64,000 nucleotides of DNA from contig NZ_QWGA01000008.1 of the NCBI RefSeq assembly GCF_003576245.1, forward strand, positions 124,001 through 188,000. The letters are read 5' to 3'. Below the pieces are notes generated by a model that worked only from the letters and a program-made list of their open reading frames with translations, searched no databases and had not been told where the DNA came from. Below, piece by piece: positions 15,909 through 23,716 of the stretch. Position 1 is the first letter of the stretch. Each line of letters begins with the position of its first letter. The translations under genes were made by a program, and so were the position numbers. This DNA comes from Henriciella algicola. GTDB taxonomy: Bacteria; Pseudomonadota; Alphaproteobacteria; Caulobacterales; Hyphomonadaceae.

Positions 15909-16607
15909 TTAGACAGTGTCGACGAACACAATCTCTGCGTCAGACACGCCGTTGATGGTGATCTTCTCGGGGCCAGTGATAGCGACGCCGTCGCGGGCAT
16001 TGAGGCGGTCCTTGCCGTTGAGGTCGACCGACCCGTCTGCGAGGACGAGATAGCCATGGCGGCCTGCCGAAACGCTGTATTCCAGCGTCTCACCGGCCTT
16101 CACGGTTGCACCAAGCACCTTGGCGTCCTGACGGATTGGCAGAGCTTCGTCGCTCTCGTCGCCGCTCGCGAGGACAGCCCACGACCCCGACCGGTCCGCC
16201 TTCGGGAATTTACGCGCACCCCAGCCGGGTTCGCCGCCTGCCGTGGCTGGCTCGATCCAGATCTGGAAGAGGGTGGTTTCCTCATTTTCGGCATTCCATT
16301 CAGAATGCTGCACACCGCGCCCGGCACTCATCACCTGGACGTCACCGGCTTCGGTGCGGCCCTTATTGCCCAGGGAATCCTGGTGCGTGATCGCGCCAGA
16401 GCGGACATAGGTGATGATCTCCATGTCCCGGTGGCCATGCGGCGGGAAGCCGGTCTGGGGACGGATCTTGTCGTCGTTCCAGACGCGTAGCTTGCCGTGG
16501 CCCATGCGGGACGGGTCGTAATATTGCGAGAAAGAGAAATGATAATGGGCATCGAGCCACTCATTCCTGAATGCACCGAGCCCTGTGAAACGTCTGATAT
16601 CGATCAT
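15909..16607 (-). CDS. Pirin family bicupin
   Basis: The 232-residue protein is a two-cupin pirin (YhhW/quercetinase-like). The N-terminal cupin carries the metal ligands His57, His59 (PPHGHRDMEIITY), His101 and Glu103 (GVQHSEWN), and the RGVQHSEWN signature is intact. Some pirins open the ring of flavonols such as quercetin; others interact with transcription or metabolic enzymes, so the substrate is open. The C-terminal cupin (GETLEYSVSAGRHGYLVLADGSV) lacks the metal residues, as usual. It is separated from the upstream SDR gene by two strong hairpins and so is probably transcribed on its own. Confidence 0.92.
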   Translation of the reverse strand: MIDIRRFTGLGAFRNEWLDAHYHFSFSQYYDPSRMGHGKLRVWNDDKIRPQTGFPPHGHRDMEIITYVRSGAITHQDSLGNKGRTEAGDVQVMSAGRGVQHSEWNAENEETTLFQIWIEPATAGGEPGWGARKFPKADRSGSWAVLASGDESDEALPIRQDAKVLGATVKAGETLEYSVSAGRHGYLVLADGSVDLNGKDRLNARDGVAITGPEKITINGVSDAEIVFVDTV

Positions 16608-16642
16608 GGGTCATCTCCGGTTTTGTGTTCCGGACACAGAAA

Positions 16643-16717
16643 TGGCGCGGCATCGCTGCCGCGCCAATGGGGTGCTGGGCACATGACTTATGCAGCGTCC
16701 GAATGAATGGACGCTGC
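16643..16717 (-). terminator. Two tandem hairpins ending the SDR gene
   Basis: On the minus strand GCAGCGTCC/GGACGCTGC (16692-16717) comes 17 bp after the SDR stop. A second perfect 9-bp stem TGGCGCGGC/GCCGCGCCA (16643-16666) follows, then TTTCTG. The second looks like an intrinsic terminator. Confidence 0.6.
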
Positions 16718-16733
16718 CAGGAAAGCCAGGGCC

Positions 16734-17651
16734 TTAGATTGGTTCGTATGGGAAGACCGTGGTCGTGGCGCCCATGTCCATGAAGCTACCCTTCATGCTC
16801 GGCAGACCCTGATCGAGCAGCGTCTCTGGAGTCCAGCCTTCGAGACGGGCAACTGATTTCACCGGACGTGGCTGGTCGAAAAGGATGACCTCATTGCCGC
16901 GAACCGAGAAGATCTGACCGGAGACGTCCTTGGACTTGTCGGCGCAAAGGGCGACAGCGAGCTGAGCGACCTGATCGGCGCGCATGCCGTTCTTCATGCG
17001 CTCAACGCGTTCCCGGCCTGCTTCATCCTTTACAGGGATGGAGGCGATCATGCGGGTCCATGCGAATGGCGCGATGACGTTGGAGCGAACATTCTTGCGC
17101 TCACCTTCCATGGCGATGATGCGCGACAGGCTGGCAATGCCGAGCTTGGCGGCGCCATAGTTTGCCTGGCCGATATTGCCGATGAGGCCGGTCGTCGAGG
17201 TGAAGAGGACGTAAGAGCCGTCTTCCTGGTCGCGGAACTCGTTAATCGACGCGCGGGTCACGTTGAACGAGCCGTGAAGGTGAACATCGATGACGGCTTT
17301 CCAGTCGTCTTCCGACATCTTGTGGAACATGCCGTCACGCAGGATGCCGGCCGGGTTCATGATGCCGTGCAGGCCGCCAAACTCATCCTTGGCCTGTTCG
17401 ATCATGCCTTCGACGGCCTTATAGTCGGTCACGCTGTCGGAGTTCGAAACAGCTTCGCCGCCTGCTGCGCGGATTTCCTGAGCAACCTTCTCGGCCGGGC
17501 CGGCACTGCCAGCATCGTCGCCCGTAAGCGTGCCGCCAAGATCGTTGACGACGACTTTTGCGCCTGCCTTAGCTGCGAGCAGCGCACATTCCTTGCCGAT
17601 GCCATTACCGCCACCGGTGACCAGGATCACTTTTCCGTCGAGTACGCCCAT
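16734..17651 (-). CDS. SDR-family dehydrogenase (17beta-HSD4-like)
   Basis: The 305-residue short-chain dehydrogenase has the NAD(P) motif TGGGNGIG near residue 13, DLGGTLTGDDAGSAGPAEKV (the insertion typical of the peroxisomal multifunctional enzyme type 2/17beta-HSD4 branch), a serine in FTSTTGLIGN and the catalytic YGAAK. Members act on 3-hydroxyacyl-CoA or steroid-type alcohols; this is family knowledge, not shown here. An extra C-terminal stretch of about 50 residues (PVKSVARLEGWTPETLLDQG and on) fits this branch. ATG 17651 has GGAGGA six bases upstream. The gene follows the MpaB-type gene on the same strand after a 150-bp gap with possible operator and terminator elements. Confidence 0.88.
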   Translation of the reverse strand: MGVLDGKVILVTGGGNGIGKECALLAAKAGAKVVVNDLGGTLTGDDAGSAGPAEKVAQEIRAAGGEAVSNSDSVTDYKAVEGMIEQAKDEFGGLHGIMNPAGILRDGMFHKMSEDDWKAVIDVHLHGSFNVTRASINEFRDQEDGSYVLFTSTTGLIGNIGQANYGAAKLGIASLSRIIAMEGERKNVRSNVIAPFAWTRMIASIPVKDEAGRERVERMKNGMRADQVAQLAVALCADKSKDVSGQIFSVRGNEVILFDQPRPVKSVARLEGWTPETLLDQGLPSMKGSFMDMGATTTVFPYEPI

Positions 17652-17683
17652 GAATTTCCTCCTCAATCGCTTTGTTCAAAAGG

Positions 17684-17700
17684 GTTGGATGCGTTCCAAC
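17684..17700. promoter_or_regulatory. Possible operator upstream of the SDR gene
   Basis: GTTGGATGCGTTCCAAC has perfect 6-bp arms (GTTGGA/TCCAAC) around a five-base centre and lies 33 bp before the start. It is the right size for a TetR or GntR site. No other evidence. Confidence 0.3.
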
Positions 17701-17741
17701 ACCCTCAGGCAAAACTTGGCAAGTCGATTGAGGGAGACCTA

Positions 17742-17781
17742 TCGCCGCTGCAGGCAAAAAGGGTCAGGGCTGCAGCGGCGA
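17742..17781 (-). terminator. Perfect 12-bp inverted repeat after the MpaB-type gene
   Basis: TCGCCGCTGCAG and CTGCAGCGGCGA pair across 16 bases, about 20 bp past the stop. There is a T5 run in the loop on the minus strand but none after the stem, so it may be a mRNA-end hairpin rather than a classic terminator. Confidence 0.5.
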
Positions 17782-17801
17782 TTTCTCCCCCGGAGAGAGG
17801 C

Positions 17802-18716
17802 TTATTCGGCGGCGACCTGCGCGGCGCCATGTTCCGCCATGAGGCGAGCCTTGGCGCTCTCGCTTTTCCAGGCGAAATTCCATGGCAGACCGAGCCGGAC
17901 GGCAGCGTCGGCAGGCGGGCTGCCTTTGACGGGCGTATGCTCTGCCACCCGGCCCATGGCTTTCACGGCAAGGGCTGAGACGGGGTTGAGGTTGTATTCC
18001 TTGCCGAGCTCCAGACGGTCGCGCACCGATGATGGCAGGATGGAGACAGAGGCATTCGCGAGGGCCCGGTGCAGCGCCTTTGGAACGTTGCGGGCGGCCT
18101 GCCCAGATTTGATGATGTCGAGGAACTCGGTGTTGATCGGGTGCGGTTCAAACCGGGGCAGGAGGCCAGCCAGCATGGCGTCGAAATCTTCGGGTTTGCG
18201 CAGCGGGCTCTCGACGCCGTAGAGGCGAGCGACGTCAACGCCTTCCTCGTAGAAGCGGCACTTTTCTTCATAGGAAAGCGGTTGCACGAAGCGGTCATAG
18301 GCTGTCAGGAAGCCGTAGCCAGCGGTCGCGCTGACCCAGTCGAGTAGCTCCACGTCCAGTGCCTTGTAGGCCTCACCGGATGGGGTCGTGCCCTCGACCT
18401 TGGCATGCATGTTGGTCACGCCCTGAATGATGCGACGTGCGGCGCTGGCCGGGCCGTACACACCGACCATGGCGGCCATGCCGGTCCGTTGAGAGCGGCC
18501 GATAGGGTCGGTCTTGAAGACCGAATGATCCCAGACACCAGAGCGGATACGGGCATCTGCGAATTCGAGAAGAACAGCAGCGACACCGCCAATGGCAAGC
18601 GCGATCGGGTTCTTGAAGACGCGCCAGGAAACGGAATCAGGTGCGGCATAGGCCGCTTCGCCCTCAGGCGTGGTGAAGTCTACTTTCCAGCCCAGATACG
18701 ATTTCAGTTTCTGCAT
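17802..18716 (-). CDS. MpaB/latex-clearing-protein-like oxygenase (DUF2236)
   Basis: The 304-residue protein matches the DUF2236 family, which includes the rubber oxygenase Lcp and fungal MpaB. These haem-type enzymes cleave terpenoid double bonds. Recognisable blocks are SWRVFKNPIALAIGGVAAVLLEFADARI near the N-terminus, RTGMAAMVGVYGPASAARRI, VTNMHAKVEG (the His region) and LLDWVSATAGYGFLTAYDRF. The start at 18716 follows AGGAC. A GTG at 18743 would add nine residues. A KstR-like palindrome lies 37-52 bp upstream. Together with the neighbouring SDR and flavin oxidoreductase genes it suggests oxidation of a lipid or isoprenoid substrate, which is inference. Confidence 0.8.
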   Translation of the reverse strand: MQKLKSYLGWKVDFTTPEGEAAYAAPDSVSWRVFKNPIALAIGGVAAVLLEFADARIRSGVWDHSVFKTDPIGRSQRTGMAAMVGVYGPASAARRIIQGVTNMHAKVEGTTPSGEAYKALDVELLDWVSATAGYGFLTAYDRFVQPLSYEEKCRFYEEGVDVARLYGVESPLRKPEDFDAMLAGLLPRFEPHPINTEFLDIIKSGQAARNVPKALHRALANASVSILPSSVRDRLELGKEYNLNPVSALAVKAMGRVAEHTPVKGSPPADAAVRLGLPWNFAWKSESAKARLMAEHGAAQVAAE

Positions 18717-18752
18717 GGGTCCTGTCCTTCCGGCGATTGGCACCGTTCAAAA

Positions 18753-18768
18753 TTAGAACGTGTACTAA
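18753..18768. promoter_or_regulatory. Putative TetR-type operator resembling the KstR site
   Basis: TTAGAACGTGTACTAA is a near-palindrome (6 of 8 pairs) in the 74-bp gap before the MpaB-type gene. It differs at one place from the TNNAACNNGTTNNA pattern bound by the actinobacterial sterol regulator KstR. No regulator gene is adjacent. Confidence 0.45.
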
Positions 18769-18790
18769 ATAATCGCCGGAAGGGTCAGGC

Positions 18791-19774
18791 TCAAGCTATC
18801 ACTTCTGAGCGGTAGCCCGCGACTTTCGCGATGCTGGCATCGGCTTCGGCGATAATGCGCTCGACGATATCCTTTACAGGCAGGACGTCTTTCACGCCGC
18901 CTGCGGACTGGCCCATGGCGAAGCAGGACGTGTCCGCATTGAGCTTGGCTTCGTCAGTGATGCCGCCAATACCGCCGATCACGCCGGTCTTGTTGGAGTG
19001 GATTGCCTGATGCGGGAAGGGCTGGATGTCCTCCGGGCGGCTTTCCCAGTCGAGGATATAGTCATTGGTGCGGCAGCGCATCGGCTTGCCGGAATAACAG
19101 CGCGTGCGGGTCGTATCGGTATCGCCTGCGCCAACGACAGTCTGCTTGTAGAGGTTTGCCGCGTGCGCCTCTTCCGAAGCGATGAAGCGTGTGCCCATCC
19201 AGACGCCTACAGCGCCAAGGGCTAGAGACGCCGCAAGGCCGCGGCCGTCATAGATGCCGCCTGCGGCAATGACGGGAATGTCGACAGCTTCAACGGCTTG
19301 GGCGACCAGCGGCATGGTGCCGACAAGACCGGTATGGCCACCACCTTCGCCGCCTTGCAGGATGACGGCGTCACAGCCTGCCTGCTCGGCCTTGATGGCG
19401 TGCTTCACGGCGCCGCCAACGACCATGACTTTCAGGCCGGCCTTTTTCAGCTTCTCCATGATCGGCATGGGCACGCCAAGACCAGCAACGAAGCTGTCGG
19501 CGCCGCCATTGATGATGACATCGACGGATTCTTCGAGGCTTTCCGGCGAGGCGGCGAGAAGGTCTACGCCGAAAGGCTGGTCCGTCAGCTGGCGGACCTT
19601 CTTCATCTGTTCAGCGATGAAATCCGGCGTCGTGCCAGCCATGCCGAGGACGCCATAGCCACCGGCATTCGACATGGCGGCGGCAAGCTCGGCGTACGAG
19701 ACGCCGCCCATGCCGGCGAGCATGATCGGGTATTTCACGCCCAGAAAATCGCAAAGCGGTGTGTGCAGGCTCAT
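18791..19774 (-). CDS. Nitronate monooxygenase-like FMN oxidoreductase
   Basis: The 327-residue TIM-barrel flavoprotein belongs to the 2-nitropropane dioxygenase/NMO family and to the enoyl-reductase FabK relatives. Motifs: the N-terminal YPIMLAGMGGVSYAELAAAMSNAGG, QGGEGGGHTGLVGTMPLV with the phosphate-binding Gly-rich loop and active-site His, and AAGGIYDGRGLAASLALGAVGVWMGTRF. Usual reactions are nitronate oxidation or NADH:quinone reduction; the substrate is unknown. ATG 19774 follows GGGAGA by nine bases. It is the first of a minus-strand series with the MpaB-type and SDR genes. Confidence 0.88.
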   Translation of the reverse strand: MSLHTPLCDFLGVKYPIMLAGMGGVSYAELAAAMSNAGGYGVLGMAGTTPDFIAEQMKKVRQLTDQPFGVDLLAASPESLEESVDVIINGGADSFVAGLGVPMPIMEKLKKAGLKVMVVGGAVKHAIKAEQAGCDAVILQGGEGGGHTGLVGTMPLVAQAVEAVDIPVIAAGGIYDGRGLAASLALGAVGVWMGTRFIASEEAHAANLYKQTVVGAGDTDTTRTRCYSGKPMRCRTNDYILDWESRPEDIQPFPHQAIHSNKTGVIGGIGGITDEAKLNADTSCFAMGQSAGGVKDVLPVKDIVERIIAEADASIAKVAGYRSEVIA

Positions 19775-19953
19775 CGTATGTTCTCCCAAAGTATCTTGGG
19801 CGCCATCAATGCGCTCTCAGGCCGGTTTGTGAAGTCGTCTCGCGACGGCAGGATGAGAGTGTTAACGCCGCCGCCCGGAACCAATCGCCGCTTCACCGAT
19901 TATTTACACAGATTAACCCGAGCAGCCGTGGCTCAGCGCCACAGGAGTTTAGA

Positions 19954-20292
19954 ATGAACTTCAAGATCGTACTTCTCGCAGCGTCCGCGCTATTGATGGG
20001 CGCTTGCGGTAACACTGAGCAGGACGTCAACGACCAGGTCGGCGTCGAGAATAATTCGCCTGACTATGTCTATAGCGAAGACGGCACGACGTCTGAGACG
20101 CCTGACCTCATCGAAGGCGATGGCTCGGAAGAACTGAATGACAACACGGTTGTCGATACCCGTGTCGATGCTGGCCCAGCCAATATGAACACGGAAGGCG
20201 GCATGATGTCGGAAGACGACATCGATACGGACACGATGACGCCAGAGCAGGATGGTTCGCCCGAAACGATGGACGAAACCACCCCGCAATAA
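19954..20292 (+). CDS. Small acidic lipoprotein
   Basis: The 112-residue product has a lipoprotein signal (MNFKIVLLAASALLMGACGN, lipobox MGAC, Cys18) and an AGGAG seven bases upstream of ATG 19954. The mature part is strongly acidic and rich in Asp, Glu, Thr, Asn and Met, with no hydrophobic core (for example EDDIDTDTMTPEQDGSPETM). It is therefore probably disordered, a flexible surface or periplasmic lipoprotein. No family is recognised. It is convergent with the following SDR gene, 3 bp apart. Confidence 0.75.
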   Translation: MNFKIVLLAASALLMGACGNTEQDVNDQVGVENNSPDYVYSEDGTTSETPDLIEGDGSEELNDNTVVDTRVDAGPANMNTEGGMMSEDDIDTDTMTPEQDGSPETMDETTPQ

Positions 20293-20295
20293 GGC

Positions 20296-21081
20296 CTAGA
20301 AGATGTTGTAACCGCCATCGATCAGGAACGTATCGCCTGAATGGTAGGACGAGGCATCCGAGGCAAGATACACAGCAACACCGCCAAAATCTTTCGGCTC
20401 GCCCCAGCGGCGGGCCGGAACGCGTGAGATCACCTTGGTCTGGAAGACTTCGGTGTTCTGTGCGGTTTCGGTCATGTCGGTGGCAATCCAGCCCGGCAGG
20501 ATCGCATTGGCGCGCACGCCATAGCGCGCCGTTTCGACCGCAATCGCTTTCAGCATGGAGATTAGGCCGCCTTTGGTTGCTGCGTAGGCTTGGTTGCGTG
20601 CAGCACCAGAGATGGCTGCGAGCGAAGCCACACCGACGAGGGAGCCGCCCGGGTCACCGGCCTTCGCGCGCTCTGTGATGTGCTTGGTCGCTTCGCGAAG
20701 CGTCCAGAATGCGCCGTCGAGATTGACGGCCATGTTCTTGTTCCAGGTTTCGGTGGTCATTTCCATGAAGCTGGAAGCGCCAAAGCCGACGCCCGCATTT
20801 GCGATACATGTGTCCACGCGGCCAAATGCGTCGACGGTCGCTTTCATGGCATCGACGACAGCCGTTTCATCTGCGACGTCGACGCTCCAGGCTTTCACGT
20901 CGCCTGCGCCTAGTTTCGACAGTGCTTCCACTGCTTCCTTGTTCGCCGCTTCCTTGCGGCCCCAGATCGCGACATGTGCATTGGACGCGGCCAGCGCCTC
21001 TGCCATGCCATAGCCGATGCCGCGATTGCCGCCCGTGACGAGCGCAACTTTGCCGGTCAGATCAAAAGGTGCGTAGGCCAT
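20296..21081 (-). CDS. SDR-family oxidoreductase
   Basis: A classical 261-residue short-chain dehydrogenase. It has the cofactor motif TGGNRGIGYG, the NAG box (IANAGVG), catalytic Ser in VASLAAISG and YAATK, and the PGWIATDM loop. It ends in FLIDGGYNIF like 3-oxoacyl-[ACP] reductase and gluconate 5-dehydrogenase relatives. The reaction is an NAD(P)-linked alcohol/ketone interconversion; the substrate is unknown. ATG 21081 follows GGGAGA. A hairpin (21104-21131) separates it from the aspartyl protease gene upstream. Confidence 0.9.
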   Translation of the reverse strand: MAYAPFDLTGKVALVTGGNRGIGYGMAEALAASNAHVAIWGRKEAANKEAVEALSKLGAGDVKAWSVDVADETAVVDAMKATVDAFGRVDTCIANAGVGFGASSFMEMTTETWNKNMAVNLDGAFWTLREATKHITERAKAGDPGGSLVGVASLAAISGAARNQAYAATKGGLISMLKAIAVETARYGVRANAILPGWIATDMTETAQNTEVFQTKVISRVPARRWGEPKDFGGVAVYLASDASSYHSGDTFLIDGGYNIF

Positions 21082-21103
21082 ATTAGTCTCCCTGAATGTT
21101 TGA

Positions 21104-21131
21104 CCGGCATAAAGCTGCAGAGCTTTGCCGG
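21104..21131. terminator. Hairpin between the aspartyl protease and SDR genes
   Basis: CCGG...AAAGCT and AGCTTT...CCGG pair around GCAG (28 bp in all). There is no T-run. It could end the protease transcript or serve as an operator for the SDR gene, whose start is 23 bp away. Confidence 0.4.
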
Positions 21132-21175
21132 ATGCAATCATGACGAGGGGGAAAGTTGTGAGCCGTTGACCGGGA

Positions 21176-22105
21176 TTAGCGCGCCCGCAGCGATACGCCT
21201 GCGCCGGGGCGCCGTCCACGGTCGGGCAGGGCAAAGCGCGCAAGATCTTGGTCTCGGTCTATCTGCACGCGGAATGCCTTCAGGATATCGAGGCCGAGGA
21301 TCATGACGGGTGTGTCTGACAGCCCGAAACGGTCCAGAAATTCCGGGTTCGAGACGATGACATTGAAGCGGTCGACTTCGAAGTCGCCAATTTCAAACCG
21401 GCGGCTGAACAGGACTTTCACAGGCGTGACGTTCCCGGTCGCCCCGACGAGTTCGATGTCGCGGACAGAGTGGCGTGCGCGGCTCGCGCCCTCAGCGAAG
21501 GCTGAATTCACGACCGAGACGCTGGCACCGGTATCGATGAGGGCGAGCCCTTTCGTGCCGTTCACGCTCACCTCGATAAAAGGCAGGCCGCCAATTCGTA
21601 TAATTTCGAGCCGGGTGATGAGCGATCGACTGATATGCGCTGGTGCGCCGTCATAGACCCTCAGCTGCGACCTCTCAAAATCGAAGTCGAGCGTCCTGTG
21701 CGGCAAGCTGCTCGCCGGGATGACGTTGCCGGTCGAGGGGAACCTCACCTTGTTGTTGTAGGCGGCCTGAGCGGCGTTCACCCGGACTGGGCCGACGCTC
21801 ATGCGGTCAACCTCGATCACCGGAAAGGTGCGCACGTCTCCAAGACCGATGATTTCGATCAATGCCGGGCTGGCGGGCGGGGCAATGCCGATAAGCGAAG
21901 CAGACTGGCTGTCGATAATGGGGAAGGTCGCGCCGGTGTCGACGATGGCGTCCACATCTTCGCGCCCGTCGAGGCGAAGCGTAACCACCATATGGCCGGA
22001 CTCTGTGATCTGGAACGGGATGTTATCGCTGACAGAGGCGTGCGCGCCGAGCGGCGCGAGCGTCAGCGCGGCCAGTAAAGCTGCGATGGTGGAGGTGAGT
22101 TTCAC
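21176..22105 (-). CDS. Secreted aspartyl protease with two DTGA sites
   Basis: The 309-residue protein carries a signal peptide (LTSTIAALLAALTLAPLGAHA) and two retropepsin-like halves. Each has an active-site aspartate motif: AIVDTGATFPIID (about 53-65) and ALIDTGASVSVVN (about 188-200). Each half also ends with a hydrophobic flap/LGLD-type segment (second half VMILGLDILKAFRVQID). This is a single-chain, pepsin-like arrangement built from two retropepsin domains and exported to the periplasm. The substrate is unknown. The start must be GTG 22105, because the ATG just before it (22108-22110) runs ATG AGG TGA and stops at once. The neighbouring Nudix gene lies 58 bp upstream on the same strand. 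Confidence 0.85.
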   Translation of the reverse strand: MKLTSTIAALLAALTLAPLGAHASVSDNIPFQITESGHMVVTLRLDGREDVDAIVDTGATFPIIDSQSASLIGIAPPASPALIEIIGLGDVRTFPVIEVDRMSVGPVRVNAAQAAYNNKVRFPSTGNVIPASSLPHRTLDFDFERSQLRVYDGAPAHISRSLITRLEIIRIGGLPFIEVSVNGTKGLALIDTGASVSVVNSAFAEGASRARHSVRDIELVGATGNVTPVKVLFSRRFEIGDFEVDRFNVIVSNPEFLDRFGLSDTPVMILGLDILKAFRVQIDRDQDLARFALPDRGRRPGAGVSLRAR

Positions 22106-22163
22106 CTCATGTCTCCCTCCTGCGCTCTCTGTGGCGGAGCGCTTCGATCAGGAGATTATGCCA

Positions 22164-22637
22164 TCAATTGCCATTTTGAGGAAGCGAGGCCGCAAGCGCG
22201 ACGCCCTCATTGATGATCCGGCTTGTCTCATCCCAGAGTTTGAGGCCCGGGATTTCGGCAAGATCAAAGAAGCGCGCCTCTGCTGCATCGTCGCCAGCGA
22301 CCGGCTCGCCCGCCGTCCAGATGGCGAGGTAATCGCACAGGACATAGTGGCGGGTGATCAGCGTGCCTTCGCGGTTCCTGATGATGGCATCGACGACATC
22401 GAGAAGGCCCGCAATGCGCGCATCGACCCCGGTCTCTTCCTTCAGTTCGCGCAAGGCGGCGTCTTTCGCGGTTTCACCCGCCTCGATCCGTCCGCCGGGC
22501 AGCGACCACTCACCCGTCATCGGCGGCGTCCCGCGGCGGATCAGAAGGACCTGATCACCGCGCAGGCACACAATGCCCGCAGCTGGCTGGGGCCGGACGC
22601 CGTCGGCAAGTTTTGGTGAATTTTCTACGAATGGCAT
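22164..22637 (-). CDS. Nudix hydrolase (8-oxo-dGTP/NADH type)
   Basis: A 157-residue Nudix protein with the intact box GGRIEAGETAKDAALRELKE followed by ETGV (GX5EX7REUXEEXGU), preceded by MTGEWSLPG. Such enzymes hydrolyse nucleoside diphosphate-linked compounds in the cytoplasm. The short length and TPPMTGEWSLPGGRIEAGE resemble MutT/NudG-like dinucleotide or oxidised-nucleotide hydrolases. The exact substrate is not readable. It is divergent from the patatin gene; the two starts are about 50 bp apart. Confidence 0.9.
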   Translation of the reverse strand: MPFVENSPKLADGVRPQPAAGIVCLRGDQVLLIRRGTPPMTGEWSLPGGRIEAGETAKDAALRELKEETGVDARIAGLLDVVDAIIRNREGTLITRHYVLCDYLAIWTAGEPVAGDDAAEARFFDLAEIPGLKLWDETSRIINEGVALAASLPQNGN

Positions 22638-22687
22638 TGAGCAAACCTCAAGTGCAATTTAATCCAGGAACGCCTGGGGGACACAGT

Positions 22688-23716
22688 ATGGCGCGCGCGT
22701 CGGGCAAAAAGCGGATAAGTCTCGCCCTGCAGGGCGGCGGATCGCATGGCGCCTTCACCTGGGGTGTACTGGACCGGTTGGCCGAAGAGGACAAGCTGGA
22801 GATCAGCGCAATCTCGGCGACATCGGCCGGCGCCATGAACGCTGTGGCCTATCTTTCAGGTCTGCGGAACAATGGACGCAAGGGCGCACGTGTCGCGCTG
22901 GAGAACTTCTGGAGCGACATTTCCAAGAAGGGGGCGCTGTTCCGGGCCGCGCCGTCCAATCCGATGGCGCAGGAACTGATCGGTAGCCCGTTCGGCTTCT
23001 GGTCGACAAATGTCGCCAAGGTCATGACGACCTTCTTCAGCCCGTACGACCTCAACCCGGCGAACATCAACCCGCTGCGCGATATCCTGAAAACCATTGA
23101 TTTCGATGCGGTCAGGTCGAGCGGTGTCGATCTCCACGTCGCGGCGACCAATGTGCAGACCGGGCAGTTGAAGGACTTCAGCGGCCTGGAGCTGACCTGC
23201 GATGCGGTCCTTGCCTCGGCCTGCCTGCCGCAAGTCTTCCAGGCGGTCGAGATTGATGGCGTGCCCTATTGGGATGGAGGATATGTCGGCAATCCGAACC
23301 TGGAGCCGCTGCTGAAGCGGAAGGATACGCGCGACATCCTTCTGGTGACGCTGAACCCGATCAAACGGACCACGACGCCGCGAAGTGCGGCGGAGATCCA
23401 GGACCGGCTTAACGAGATTATCTTCAACACGTCGCTTCTGAACCAGCTTCGAAAAGGTGACGCCCAGGATGCGAAGCCTGCGCGCTGGTCACTTTTTGGG
23501 TCGCGTAGGCCGAGCGGCCCACTCATGCACGCCATTCAGGGCGATGATGTGCTGTCATTCCTGAGCCTCGACACGAAGTTCGACACGAGCTGGCAGTTCC
23601 TGACCGGTCTGCGGGACAAAGGGCGCAAGGCGGCGGCTGACTGGCTGAAGAAGTGCGAAGACAAGGTGGGCTATAGCTCCACTGTCGACATTGAGGACGT
23701 TTTCTTCAAGACCTAG
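22688..23716 (+). CDS. Patatin-like phospholipase
   Basis: The 342-residue protein has the patatin fold signature: oxyanion loop LALQGGGSHGAFTWGVL near residue 12, nucleophile elbow ISATSAGAMNAVAYL (the serine of ATSAG, with Ala replacing the first Gly of GXSXG) and catalytic Asp in YWDGGYVGNP. It is a cytosolic or membrane-associated acyl hydrolase, possibly acting on phospholipids. A GGGGGA ribosome site supports ATG 22688. Its stop codon overlaps that of rsmD on the opposite strand in a CTAG. Confidence 0.9.
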   Translation: MARASGKKRISLALQGGGSHGAFTWGVLDRLAEEDKLEISAISATSAGAMNAVAYLSGLRNNGRKGARVALENFWSDISKKGALFRAAPSNPMAQELIGSPFGFWSTNVAKVMTTFFSPYDLNPANINPLRDILKTIDFDAVRSSGVDLHVAATNVQTGQLKDFSGLELTCDAVLASACLPQVFQAVEIDGVPYWDGGYVGNPNLEPLLKRKDTRDILLVTLNPIKRTTTPRSAAEIQDRLNEIIFNTSLLNQLRKGDAQDAKPARWSLFGSRRPSGPLMHAIQGDDVLSFLSLDTKFDTSWQFLTGLRDKGRKAAADWLKKCEDKVGYSSTVDIEDVFFKT

